Source: Parasitella parasitica (taxonomy: Eukaryota > Mucoromycota > Mucoromycetes > Mucorales > Mucoraceae). From it: a stretch of 64,000 bases of DNA. Shown here piece after piece: positions 25,607 to 36,785 of this stretch. Made by a program: the position numbers and the translations under genes. The stretch spans positions 158,367 to 222,366 of the forward strand of contig MU619239.1 in NCBI GenBank assembly GCA_025201805.1, written 5' to 3'. The notes under the pieces are model-generated. The model had not been told where the DNA came from and ran no database searches. It saw nothing but the letters and a program-made list of their open reading frames with translations. How positions within the stretch are numbered: the first letter of the stretch is position 1; every line of letters begins with the position of its first letter.

Positions 25607-26686
25607 TTAATACGAACGATAATTCAAAGTGCATAATTCTGGTGTTTGATATACAGCTGCTGCTGGAGGAGGAGTGGACACATCAGCAGCAGTGGCAGCA
25701 TCAATAGGAAGTAAATCATCTTGGATCAGTACTGGATCAACCAAAACCAAATTTTCCAATTTTGCTATAAATGGTATAGAAGGAGACCCATTTTGCGATT
25801 CAAACGGTATATCTCTGCTAAGATCAGTCGTAGTAGTAGCACGAAAGGGTAATCCTAATCTGTAATTGAGTGCCATTGAGTACCGAATCAAGTATTCCGC
25901 TTGAGCATATGTTTCAATTGCTTTAGTACTGCGTCTCTCTCGAAGGACAAACACAGTTCTCTCCACAGATCTGCATAATAAATTTTCCAGCAACCAACAG
26001 CCAGCAAACAGCCCAGCTCTGCCAACGCCTCCTCTGCAGTGCGCCAAAACATTGTTTCCTTTGCTTATTTCCTTGTTCACTTCATAAACTGCATTTCTTA
26101 CTTCAGACAGAGTCTTTGGACATCCGCCTTCAACCATTGGTAATCGAATGATCTTCATGTCATGTGCGTGGGCGGCCTTTTCGTACATTGCCCAAGGAGC
26201 GCCCAAAAATTCCAATTCGGTGTCATCCAAACAGCTACGAAAAACGAATGAGACTGACGTAAAGATTATGTCTCTGGCGAAATCCCCACTTACCATACAA
26301 GCATAGTAACACCATAGCCTGCCATGCGATCAAAATCTTGGTCTAAATCTCTATTAATGGCTGCTCTACCTCGAACAGGGCCAGACAATCTCACTTTTTT
26401 CCCAGGACAAGAGCTCAAACAGAGATTTCCTCGCAGTTGCTGCGATTGCTGAAGATGCTGGAACTGTTGGTATTGCTGATCATCAAACTTGAGCCATTTT
26501 TCCCTGACATTAGGATCTAGAAAATCATATAAATCAAGACCATCAGGCAAGTGAGCGATGGACAAAAAACTTAGTACATCAGCCGGGACTACCCAACTTA
26601 TGCTAATTTCAGTGTAAGTATATGTGATGTTATTCGGAAATTTCGACACTGATAAATTGTGGGTGTGGATGTGCGTGTGCGTGTGC

Positions 26687-26729
<43 letters not shown>

Positions 26730-27029
26730 CGAGTGCCAACTATTCCTTTTTTTCTCTTTTTTTTTCTTTTTCTTCTAGTGTTTAAGGGGTAAATGAAAAA
26801 CCATGATTACTTACTTTATTGGATGACTGATGGATGTTTTTGGCTGTTTAATTAATGGTGGTACTTCAGTTTGACTTGACACGATTGACGAACTACTTGT
26901 CGATGTAACGAGCACAGGCAACGTTGTTGTAGATGTGGCTGCTACTGATTGCTGCTGTAGCTGCTGCTGCTGCTGCTGCTGCTGCTGCATTGGATTATCT
27001 GTGGTATAAAAGGCAGGTCTATTCGACAT
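25607..27029 (-). CDS. CDKN3/DSP-like protein phosphatase with altered signature
   Basis: Three exons (27029-26815, 26602-26294, 26234-25607) give 383 aa. The N-terminus is low-complexity with glutamine and Ser/Thr runs. A middle part has WVVPADVLSFLSIAHLPDG. The phosphatase domain (about 150-280) contains VEGGCP, aligned with the ADGGTP general-acid loop of CDKN3, and the P-loop HCRGGVGRAG, which has the Cys-x5-Arg of Cys-dependent phosphatases. Two key positions differ from CDKN3-type enzymes: the general-acid Asp is Glu, and the Ser/Thr after the P-loop Arg is Ala. The fold should bind phosphate, but turnover may be slow. Its partner is unknown; CDK binding is only suggested by similarity. 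Intron 1 carries a long GT/AC repeat. Confidence 0.85.
26691..26727 (+). repeat. (GT)18 microsatellite in phosphatase intron 1
   Basis: Pure GT dinucleotides, preceded by interrupted GTGC/GTGT units from about 26660. In the sense of the phosphatase pre-mRNA it is a CA repeat lying upstream of the acceptor of intron 1 (intron about 26603-26814). Confidence 0.95.
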
Positions 27030-27379
27030 TCTCTTGTGTGAAGATGGGTGCAAGAAATAAAGTAAAACTAACGAAGGAGTAGATTACTTTCGCTTTTATG
27101 TTGAAAAAAGGTCGCCGAACCGAACAAGAAATGTTATCGTTTAGTAATTAGGAGTCAAATGTCGCCCAATCAGGAGATAAAGTATCTCCTCACCAAAAGA
27201 GATTCCTTTGAAACGTCAATAGGACAAAATACAAAAGAGAGATACGAGACGTAGCTAGTCAATCATTAGAGTCAAAGATCGGATGACAGGAGAATGGCAT
27301 TGTCTTGCGGATTGTTTTTAGGTTCGGTTTGGACGACAAAATTTATTGCAACATCTGTAGGCACAACTTTATTGGCTTT
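27030..27379. other. Intergenic, phosphatase / PABP
   Basis: About 350 nt between two minus-strand genes. No coding region or element was recognised; it should contain the phosphatase promoter and the PABP 3' untranslated region. Confidence 0.5.
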
Positions 27380-29185
27380 CTAGATAAATGACGTATTGGG
27401 CTCGCAAAGTACTTGCAGAGCTTCATTTGCCTGTTCAATTAGCTGATCTGGATGATTGACTAGATAAACTAGAGTACTTTGGTCGTTCTCGAGTATCATC
27501 CCAGTCAATTTACCAGATTCCTGAGGGTATTTTTCATATCTAATGTCATATTCCATGTTTAGGTAAAGTTTTGCATGAATGTGAAAATCTTACATGATTG
27601 AATAAATTCTCTCGCCTAGCATTTGCTTCTGAGTCTCGACAGAATATGGTTTCAATGCTTCCAGAGTCAATTGTGTGGGAATAGCGTTTACAACTTCTGT
27701 AGGCTGCAATTGTTGACGAGATTGCACAGGGCTGACGCTAGCAGAGCTGGCTGCACTCTTCTGCTGGATTTGTGCTTCTAAAAGGCTACGGCGATCCTCT
27801 TTACGCTGAGCCAATGCTACATAAATTTCTTTGGATGAGATTCTGTGGCCATTCATGCGTATTACTGCTTCAGTTGCTTCTTCAGGTGAAGTGAAACATA
27901 CAAATCCAAACCCTTTGGAAACCCCGGTCTATAGGAGGTCGTTAATATATCTGCAGTATGCATGTATTTGCTGTACGTTACGAGCTCATCCCTCATCACT
28001 TTGGCACTTGTGATATGGCCATATTGAGCAAATTCTTTTCTCAGCAAGTCGTCATCAACATTGTCTGCTAAATTTTTGACATACAAATTAGCGCCTTGGT
28101 ATTTAGCAGGTTTCTCTGCAGGCATTTGATAGACATGTTGGCGTCTTAATTCATCATCGCGTTCAGATTTCTTTTGTGCTCTGGAAACAAACAGTTTTTT
28201 TCCTCGGTATTCTTGGTCGTTTAGTTTATGCACTGCTCTCTCCGCATCTTCTGGGCTCTCAAAATTGACAAAACCAAAGCCCTTTGAATTATTGTATTCG
28301 TCACGTTGAATCAGAACAGATGAAACTGGTCCAATGGATGCAAAAAGTCCTTTGATGTCGTTCTCAGTAACGTCTAATGAAATATTTTTGATATAGAGAT
28401 TAGTAAATCGTTGCTGCTGCTTGTTGTTATCTTCTGATCCTTCTCGCTCGCTCTTTGGGAGTTGGTGGCCTACTTGACTGTGCAAAGAATCAATACATCT
28501 TCTTCGTGTTTGAGATGAAAATAGTTACATTTTACGACCAAAAAGAATAGATCCATTCACCAACTGAATGGCTCTTTCAGCTGCACTGATGGAATCATAA
28601 TTAACATACGCATAACAGTGATCCACTTTTGGGTTTTTGATAATCCTGCAAGAAACGACATTTCCCCATTGTGCAAAGGTGTCGTGCAACGATTTGTCGT
28701 CCACTGAGGCTGGCAAGTTTTTGACAAAAAGATTTCCACTCCCAACAGATCTTTTATTGATGTCGCGGTCTGCTATCATCAAGCGACAGGGTCTACCGTT
28801 GATGAGGGAATAATTCATATTGTTCAGTGTGTACAGACCTATTTGTATCTGTTAGGTTACTTTGATACGATACTATCCGAAAAGACTTACAGTCTTCTGA
28901 ACGGTGAAAGTTGATATAGGCATAGCCTAAACTTTTGCCGCTGACTCGATCACGACAAACATGGACACTTTTAGCACCCTGGAACTTCTGTTTCAATATT
29001 TCATCATTGACTTCAGGACCAAGTTCACCAACGTAGAGTGAAGATTCTGCACGGTCAACTGAAAAACGCTCGTTGGAGGAGCGTAATGACGCAGTTGCTG
29101 CTTGGGATTGGATGGCTGCAATCTTCCTCTGCTGTTCGATGGTTAGTCCACGAGGTCCAAGGGAATCTCCTCTGTGATCAGACAT
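27380..29185 (-). CDS. Poly(A)-binding protein with four RRMs and a short linker
   Basis: PABPs coat mRNA poly(A) tails and link them to translation and decay. Five exons (29185-28891, 28838-28529, 28477-27982, 27928-27594, 27539-27380) give 531 aa. Four RRM domains are visible by their RNP motifs: SLYVGEL with [16 protein letters not shown] with CYAYVNY, NLYIKNI with GFGFVNF, and NLYVKNL with GFGFVCF. The C-terminal MLLE (PABC) domain is marked by [26 protein letters not shown]. The linker between RRM4 and MLLE is only about 60 residues, much shorter than the Pro/Met-rich linker of canonical PABPs. The first ~45 residues are an extension. It is probably a paralogue of the main PABP. Confidence 0.95.
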
Positions 29186-30845
29186 ATTGTGGATGTGTCA
29201 AAGAAAAAAAAATAAGTAAACAGAAGAAAAAAGGCCGTTATATACATGCTGATTATCGTCAGAGGACAATGAAATATCATACGTTTTGTTGCTGTCTGAA
29301 ATAGCCTTCGTGGCTTGTAGATGTCATATACTTTGAAGCAGATTGATGATACAGATCCTTACTTTAACCAGCAAACCATACCATAATAGCGCCGAATGCT
29401 TGTTGTTATTCATACCTGAATATATACGAATTGTTTTTATTAAAAGATATCGCTCGGTCTAATAAGTAAAGTCCAACCTTCTACATTTAAAAGTCAAGTA
29501 TAGTAAGTAACCTTGACGATCATGAAAAGTCCATATGCCAGAAACAAAACAACTGTTACCACACTGGCAGAATTATAAAATATTCTTTTATTTAATAATA
29601 AGACAAAAAGAAAAAAAAAGAAACAATTATAATACGTAACCAGGAAATAGCAGCAGTGATTCTTATGTAGGGTATCCTAATATATCTGTCAAAATCAAAT
29701 CGTAAATATTACTTATTTGCTCATAACTTCAGCTAAAATGACCGTTGGCCCGAGATCCAACTTGGAAATCATACCGTTTACTCGCCACTATCTGACAACA
29801 ACATTTGTATTAATGATATTTTTATTGATATCTATAACTTTATCAGCTAAAATCACAATTTTTCATTGACTACTGGCATATATCGGGTAACATGCTAATG
29901 TGATATTACATCTCAAATTAAGGCGTATATCATTTTTACTATTTGAGTGTAGATACGACAACATGAAGTATCTAGTAACAATTTAGTTAGCTATATCAGA
30001 ATTATTCTATCTGTCTTAATGAATGGCTACCCCCGATCAATAAAGTTAGACGATCATTAAGAAAGAACGACCGAATAGATATTATAATTGCTTTTTTATT
30101 TAACTGTATTGACATGTTTGTCTGAAAATAGAAATCTGAAAGAAAGTTCCAAGTTTCATCAGCTCCAATTGATGTCTAACTGTATATAACATTTAATTAA
30201 AGAAATCGTATCTGTATAGAACATTTATTCAGGCACTTACGTTTTCACATTTAACACAAAGCAAAGCAATTTAGGATGTTTGATTTCTCTGCTTGTTCAC
30301 TTCTAATCTTTAGCACTTGGCATTTGTTATAATGGAAATTGGCCATGCCGTATCCCAAATTGCTGTCCTCGAGCGGGTCAGTAAGTGAAAGCTAGCAACC
30401 GAATTTGGAATAACTACATGTACATGACCACATGACAGTTTTTCTATTACTATATATCTAATTATATTATACTTATTTTACCGTAAAACTTGATTGCTAC
30501 CAAAAGGATTAGAAGAAGCAAGAAACTATATGATCTGTACAGTAAATTTATTAAGTAACCATATAATTATCAATGAAGCTGTCATCCATTATTCAAATTA
30601 TATGAACCCAGTCGATAAAGTTAAAGTAACTCAAGCTACCGCAAGCTATTGCTTTATCTACTACCTTCAATAATGATGTTGTTGATATTTTTCATACATA
30701 TTACAATTTGCGCATAACATATAATTAAAATATACTTGTGATAATTGTATTGGTATCAATAATAAAAGGGGAATACAATGTTCATCATTTTTTATTAAAA
30801 GAAATGTAGTTGAAATTGAGATGGTATATTAAAAATACATTTACG
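29186..30845. other. AT-rich intergenic region of 1.66 kb
   Basis: Upstream of the PABP gene and downstream of the CaaX-protein gene. It is very A/T-rich with stops in all frames. No gene, tRNA or mobile-element end was recognised. Confidence 0.5.
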
Positions 30846-31826
30846 TCAAGATATAATGCAGCAGTATCCTTTTCGAGATACCTTACGTTTTTGTTGTTTT
30901 TGCATATAGTTTTTACTGTCGTCTGTAGTAACAGCAGTGAGACTTGTGTAGTCTTGAATGGTCGGAATTGTAACATTACTCTTAGATGGTTGACGCATCC
31001 CTAATGAATGGTGCTTATTTGTTGTTTGTAAATGATCTACGGAAATGCGCTGTTTGACAGATGGTGGAAAAGTTGGTTCCTGTATCTGCTGTATCATTTT
31101 TGAGGGCCTTCTCGAAAAAGAGTCCTGTGATTGTGGCACTGAAATAGAACCGAAATCATTCTGGTATATATCATCGTGTTGATTCTCTTCTCGTTGAATG
31201 CCACAAGTGTCATTTTGATTCTAAAAGTTATAAAGTATATCATGTTAATTAATGTGCAACCATGGTTAAATTAGTTAAGGGGAAAAATTCATTTCCCTTT
31301 TTGTCTTTACCAAGTAATCTCCATTTGTTTCTTCTGTAAATATTGTTCCCGAGTCGTTGCGATCAATATCATCAGAAATGGTATCAAAAGTGCTATCCAA
31401 TTCATTATTGTCACCGCCTCCCATCATAAAAAAAGTGTTTCTTTGTGTTGATTTTCTATTTTTGCTTATTTTTGTAGTGACTATATGCTTATAAGGTAAC
31501 CCATAATCATCTAGACCAAAGACGTCTTTTGGAATAGAATGATTATTATCATCGTTATTACTGTTACTACCCATTAATTTGGAATACCGAAGTTGTCCTT
31601 TCAATACTTCTTCTTGTTTATATTCTGTTGGTAATAGTAAAGCATTGTCGTTTTGTTGTTGTTTTCGTTTAGCAGCAATATCAAACACTTGAACAATCTA
31701 AATCAATGATGTTTGAGCCAAAAAATACGAGCAAAATTTTAAGTATTTTAAGTATTTAAAGATATTTACGTTATCGTCTATAAATCTAATTTCGAATGCG
31801 TAATTGTTTTTTTGATTTGTTGTCAT
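30846..31826 (-). CDS. 272-aa protein with basic stretch and CaaX box
   Basis: Family not recognised. Three exons (31826-31770, 31697-31311, 31220-30846) join at phase 0 with good donors (GTAAAT, GTAAAG) and give 272 aa. The N-terminus reads as a short ordered block (YAFEIRFIDDNIVQVFDI); most of the rest is polar and probably disordered, with Asn- and Asp-rich stretches. The end is KQQKRKVSRKGYCCIIS: a basic cluster, a Cys suitable for palmitoylation, and a C-terminal CIIS CaaX box. This is the arrangement used by Ras-like proteins for membrane anchoring, yet no GTPase motifs (GxxxxGKS, DxxG, NKxD) are present. It is therefore probably a farnesylated membrane-associated adaptor. Confidence 0.7.
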
Positions 31827-32188
31827 CTATATATTGTTGGACAGATTTAGAAAAAAAAAAAAAAAAAAAAAAAGATAATACAGTAGTAGAGAAAAAACGA
31901 AAAAGAAAACTTGGGAAGAAATCCCTCAGTTTAACTGGATTCACGTTTTCATATTATTAAATATGGAAATCAAGCAAAAGCTAGAAATTCAAGTTTCTTT
32001 ACATTGCATCTTTTAGTTGGAAGGCCGCTTTTTTAGGGGGTGGGGGGGGGGAGATGATGAAAAGATCTGATAATCCATGAAGATATGTTTTACAAGGTGG
32101 CTTGATGTTAAACAAACAGCAAATAAAAATAGTCAAACGGAAAGTTTTTTCGTCTCTTCATTCCTTCTACTTCTTCTGTAATATCACT
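31827..32188. promoter_or_regulatory. Divergent promoter region, CaaX protein / DOHH
   Basis: About 360 nt between divergent start codons. It holds the A23 run and a G5-T-G10 run (32036-32051). A TTCTTC-rich tract leads into the DOHH ATG. No TATA element was recognised with confidence. Confidence 0.5.
31851..31873 (+). repeat. A23 homopolymer
   Basis: Twenty-three consecutive A residues lie about 25 nt upstream of the ATG of the CaaX-protein gene. On the sense strand this is a T tract, like the pyrimidine tracts before other genes here. Confidence 0.9.
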
Positions 32189-33312
32189 ATGATCGATCTT
32201 GCTACTGTTGATTTTCAACACCTCGAGGATTCTCTTTGTAATACTTCGGGTAATGTTCAGCTTGCTGAGCGTTTTAGATCTTTATTTACACTTAAGAATA
32301 TTGCTAATGATCAGGCTATTGACATTATTGCGAAAGGTAAGTATGGCATGCAATTAACAAAGATAAATTCTGACAAGAATATATATAGCCTTTGCTGATG
32401 ATTCTGAGCTGCTAAAGCATGAACTCGCCTATTGTCTTGGTCAAATAGGTAATCCTCGTGCTAATGCTACACTTGAAAAAGTTTTGGAGGATTTGAACGA
32501 AGCTGAAATGGTCCGTCATGAGGTAAAGTACTATAAGGAGCGGTCATTTGATCTGCATTTTTATATTAACATTGTGCAGGCTGCCGAAGCGTTAGGTGCC
32601 ATTGGTTCTTTGGAATCTCTTCCTATTCTTGAAAAGTATTTGAAGGATGATAATCAATCTGTGGTTGATACTTGTGAACTTGCTATTGACAAGATCAAAT
32701 ATGATAACAATCCTCAAACCAAGGCTGAAAGAGAAGCTTCCAAGAGTCTCTATAATTCTGTAGATCCTGCACCACCTTCTTCTGACACTAAATCTGTAGA
32801 AGAGCTTGAAGCTATTCTAATCAATCGCGAGTATAAGTTATTTAAGCGTTATAGAGCCATGTTTGCCTTGCGTGAGATTGGCAGCACTGAAGCAGTGCTT
32901 GCATTGGCAAAGGGTTTAAAGGACAACAGTGCTCTGTTTCGTCATGAAGTCGCCTATGTGTTTGGCCAATTGCAGCACCCCGCCTCTGTCCCTGCCCTAA
33001 CAGAGTGTCTCCAAGATCGAAATGAAGTTCACATGGTTCGCCATGAAGCAGCCGAAGCTTTGGGATCCATTGCTACCCCTGAAGTACTTGCTACTTTGGA
33101 ACAATTCAAAACGGATTCACAACAAGTGGTGCGTGAAAGCTGCGCTGTTGCACTTGACATGTATGAATATGAGACTAGGTAAGACACAAATATAGTTTAG
33201 ACTTCATTTTTTTAATGTTATACACTGTAGTGGTGAATTGCAATACGCTAATGGCCTCGAAACTCAACCTCAGAATATGCATGCTCTTAAACTTGCATCA
33301 CAATCATCTTAG
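32189..33312 (+). CDS. LIA1: Deoxyhypusine hydroxylase
   Basis: This di-iron enzyme completes hypusine in eIF5A by hydroxylating deoxyhypusine. Four exons (32189-32336, 32389-32522, 32580-33178, 33231-33312) give 320 aa, the normal length. The protein is an all-helical HEAT-repeat dyad with the four His-Glu iron-binding motifs: LKHELAYCLGQIGNP, VRHEAAEALGAIG, FRHEVAYVFGQLQHP and VRHEAAEALGSIA. An acidic linker separates the two halves. It diverges from the CaaX-protein gene and lies in tandem with SPA2. Confidence 0.97.
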
Positions 33313-33644
33313 ATATTTTACAACATCCAAGGAACATCATTATTACATTTGTACATAACTCAACGAAAATAACAAAGAACCCCCTACTCTATCGTATTTT
33401 ATTCCTAAATCATTACCACTATTACGACTATATGATCCACATTTTATAGAAGCTGATCATTTTGATAAAAAAAAAAATTAAGGTTGCCTATTGTATCCAA
33501 GTTGAGTAATCTATAAATTTGAACGTTGTACCAAGGTGCACAAGCTTTTTTGTAATTATATTACAATGGCACCCTTTAATGTATCCAGTAAATCCCCCTT
33601 TCTTTTCTTTTTCTTTCCCCCCCCCCCTCTGGATATCATTGATT
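33313..33644. promoter_or_regulatory. DOHH / SPA2 intergenic
   Basis: About 330 nt. A TATAAAT element (33512) lies about 130 nt before the SPA2 ATG, and a pyrimidine tract with eleven C residues (33617-33627) lies immediately upstream of it. No coding region was seen. Confidence 0.5.
33512..33518 (+). promoter_or_regulatory. TATA-box-like element of SPA2
   Basis: CTATAAATTT about 130 nt upstream of the SPA2 start codon, similar in sequence and spacing to the element before catalase. Confidence 0.4.
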
Positions 33645-36468
33645 ATGTCTTACTCCAGGTCTCCACCTCGATCACCTACATCTCCAGAAGATTGGAGAGG
33701 GCCTCAATCAGCAAAAACATATTCAACTAGCTCATCTCGGCCGTATTCACACGCCTCGCGTTCACAATCGTTAGCATCTGCATCCAGTAGAGCTTATAGC
33801 TCTACCGGGTTTGAAGAGACTGCGAAGATTTACTATGTTGAATTGAAGAGCTACTTGAAAGAATTAATAGAGCAAGGTGAATATAGCACGGAAGATTTAT
33901 AATTTAGACAGGCTAAATTTAAGCAATATTATAAACAAACAATAGAGGCTATGAATGGGCCGCATCCCCATAGAATAGCTGCTCGACAAAAACTAATAAG
34001 GCTGAGTCACCTTCAGTTCCATGAATTGGCAATGGATGTGTATGATGAAGTGATTCGACGAAGAAAAAACGATAAGTTTTGTGAGTGCTGTGCCCTTTAT
34101 TGTCGATACGAGAGTATTTACACAAAGTATCCATGCAGTGCCTTTTCTAGCTGTAAGAGAAGACTTTCACCCCAAAAGAAACCAAGCAAGACAAAAGTTA
34201 GCGACATTACCTGTCGAGAGGTTCCAAGATTTGGCCAGTGATGTTTATTTTGAGCTGACGAGAAGATATTCAAATTTGATCGAGAATAATGTAGGATAGT
34301 GTCTTGTATCCAGATAACTTTTGATTTAACCAGCAAAAAAATTAGGACACGTTTAGTAACATCCCACCTATTCCTAAAATACCTATCTCGCCCACTTACA
34401 GTAATAACCCTCAACCGAGCAAATCCACCAATATTATTCCTGTCAAAGGAGTGATTAGTTTTGAAAATAACATGGACGATGACGATGATAAGTACAGCAG
34501 ATCGCCTACATCACCATCAGCTAAAGCTAGAGAGCACAAGGATCATTTTCCTAGATCCACCGCTCCATTGAAGAACGAAAATTACAATGTATGTTGATTT
34601 GTCGAATTTAAATTTTTATTCTAGCGCTAATCCTATCATGACGAATATCAACAACAACAAAAAATAGCACCAAACTATCGATATTGACAAAATGAAATCA
34701 GATTATGAGTACCAGATCAATGTCATGACTATCAGAATGAATCAGTTACAAGAACAAGTCGATGTAAGTATATGTGAATAAATAAATAAGGCATTTAGAA
34801 TGGGCAAATTATTAAGGTTGGATGTAGAGAAAATCAAGGGTCAGATCAGACAAAGACATGCTTGTGAGTGCTTATTTTGCGTTCATCTTGAATTAAACTC
34901 ATGCTTTATGCACAGAGAGACCAAGATGATCAAAACATAATACGTCAAATGGAAGAGCAGTATCGAAGTTTAAATGAAAAGTTTGAAAAAGTGGATCGTG
35001 AGTATAATCAACAGCAAGAAGCAGTACAAAACGTGAAAAAGGAGACAAAGGAATTGCTGAACGAACTAAAGAGACTTGCTAAAGTCAACGAGGAGCTGTA
35101 CACTGAAAAGGAAAAGGCCGAGAACATGATAAATCAATTAAAAGAAGAGACAAAAGAATGGCAGATCAAATACGAAAAGGCTCGTATCCAGCTGCGAACT
35201 CTTAAAGGTACGGTTATGAGATGATCAGAAACCCAAACCTATCCTCATATAAGCGCCCTACATTTATGTAGCATCCTCTATCATTGATTTAGATCACAAT
35301 CTCATCAAAGAAAACTTTCTTCAACCATCTCAAGACGGCGTTATTTCGCAAGACCATATTCTTACATATCAAGCACATATAAATGATTTATTGGTAGCTG
35401 CAAGATCTAACGATCCCTCTCAAGTCATTAACGTCATGAAAAATATCGTTACGGTATGTAGGTCAATAACCAAAGAGATACAAAATCAAGAAAATACGCT
35501 ATCTTCAGATACCACGAAATCCCTGCTTGAATCGAAAACTCGGTTTTCAAATTCTCTATCTGATCTACTGTTTGCAGCTAGACGTCATGCAAGTGGAATG
35601 GGACTTAGTCCTGTCAGTCTATTAGATAGATCTGCTGGCCACTTGACGACCGAGATTGTGAACTTGGTTAAGCTTTTGGGCATGAACCCTTCTTTAGCCA
35701 GTTCAGTATCTAGGTCAGTCAACAACAAAAGTACCACAACATCTTCCATCTTATCATCATTGAATGATGACTCATATGCAAGCGCTCATAGCAAAAGAAC
35801 AGAGAACAATTATAATTACTACAATCCCATGTCAAACGGTAGACCCAATGGCTCAACTAATATTCATAAAAGTACAAGATCTTCAAATAGCGATGAAATG
35901 TCAAGGCCTACAATGAGGTCTGGCGTGGACTCTTTTGCAAGCTACAAGAGCAACAATAGCAACAGTAACAACGATATTCTATATTCTTCAAGGTCTTACG
36001 GAGACCAAAACGATACAAGCCCTGGGGATCTTGTTGTGAGTGTTATCATGTTCTCTGCTTTCTACATATAGTTTCAGATTTTGACTTGCTATATCACCCC
36101 ACTAGAGATATCTCAAAGCCGAGACTGATCACATTGTCAAGACTATTCATAATTTACTTGCTGCGCTCAGATTACCCCAGCAAAATGGCGAAGCAGATAG
36201 CATTATCAGTACTCTATTGGAAATTGTTGCCACTATTTCAAAGTTATCTAGAGCAACATGTCAAACCTCGCAAGGTTACAGGTATAAACATGAATGTGAC
36301 CCTATCTTGAATCAGCTGGACAAATGTTCTGAAAGCATCAATGCAATCCAAGCTAAATTCTTTGTTACGGGAGCAATAGCTACAGCCAACGCCAAAAAAG
36401 ATCTTGCAAAAGAAGCGTATGAAATTGCTAAATTTACCAAAGAATTGATCATTTTGTTTGAGACATGA
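33645..36468 (+). CDS. SPA2: Spa2-type polarisome scaffold
   Basis: Spa2 organises the polarisome at hyphal tips and recruits actin regulators and MAPK components. Nine exons (33645-33876, 33946-34080, 34139-34290, 34346-34588, 34668-34763, 34828-34863, 34916-35207, 35272-36035, 36106-36468) give 770 aa. After a Ser/Arg-rich N-terminus come two GIT/Spa2-homology motifs, ARQKLIRLSHLQFHELAMDV and FHPKRNQARQKLATLP..RFQDLASDVYFEL. A disordered acidic part, a coiled coil (about 265-400), an Asn/Ser-rich stretch and a conserved helical C-terminal domain (YLKAETDHIVKTIHNLL to the end) follow. The first intron's acceptor (AATAG at 33941-33945) was chosen because it alone keeps the frame and gives a contiguous Spa2-homology domain. 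Exon 6 is only 36 nt. Confidence 0.92.
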
Positions 36469-36785
36469 AATAATACAGTAATCCTAATAATTAATTAATT
36501 AATCAAAATAAAGCAATTGTATTAATATAAAATAAAAATGTGCAAGGTATATGAAGAAATTTGATGTATGTGTATATATAATTTAAGCAGAGTAATCATA
36601 TTCATGTATTATAGGCATAGGGTTTATAGAGATAGTTCATAAATTCGTGCATAATAAAAAGAGATCATAGAAAAGAGCATATCATAGTACAATTCGGTCA
36701 GAATACATTTGTGGGTGGCGGGGAATGGGGCATGGTAACAGTTTATTTAGGCTGACCTTTATGCAAAAGCGGTGCATGGTTATAC
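36469..36785. other. Convergent 3' intergenic, SPA2 / WDR24
   Basis: About 317 nt of A/T-rich DNA between convergent stop codons. Apart from the SPA2 poly(A) signal nothing was recognised. Confidence 0.5.
36507..36512 (+). terminator. Poly(A) signal AATAAA of SPA2
   Basis: AATAAA about 40 nt after the SPA2 stop codon, in the convergent gap before WDR24. Confidence 0.5.

Noticed and set aside
33877-33912. First-choice acceptor GACAG for SPA2 exon 2
   Set aside because: Joining there gives an immediate TAA; AATAG at 33945 restores the Spa2-homology domain.
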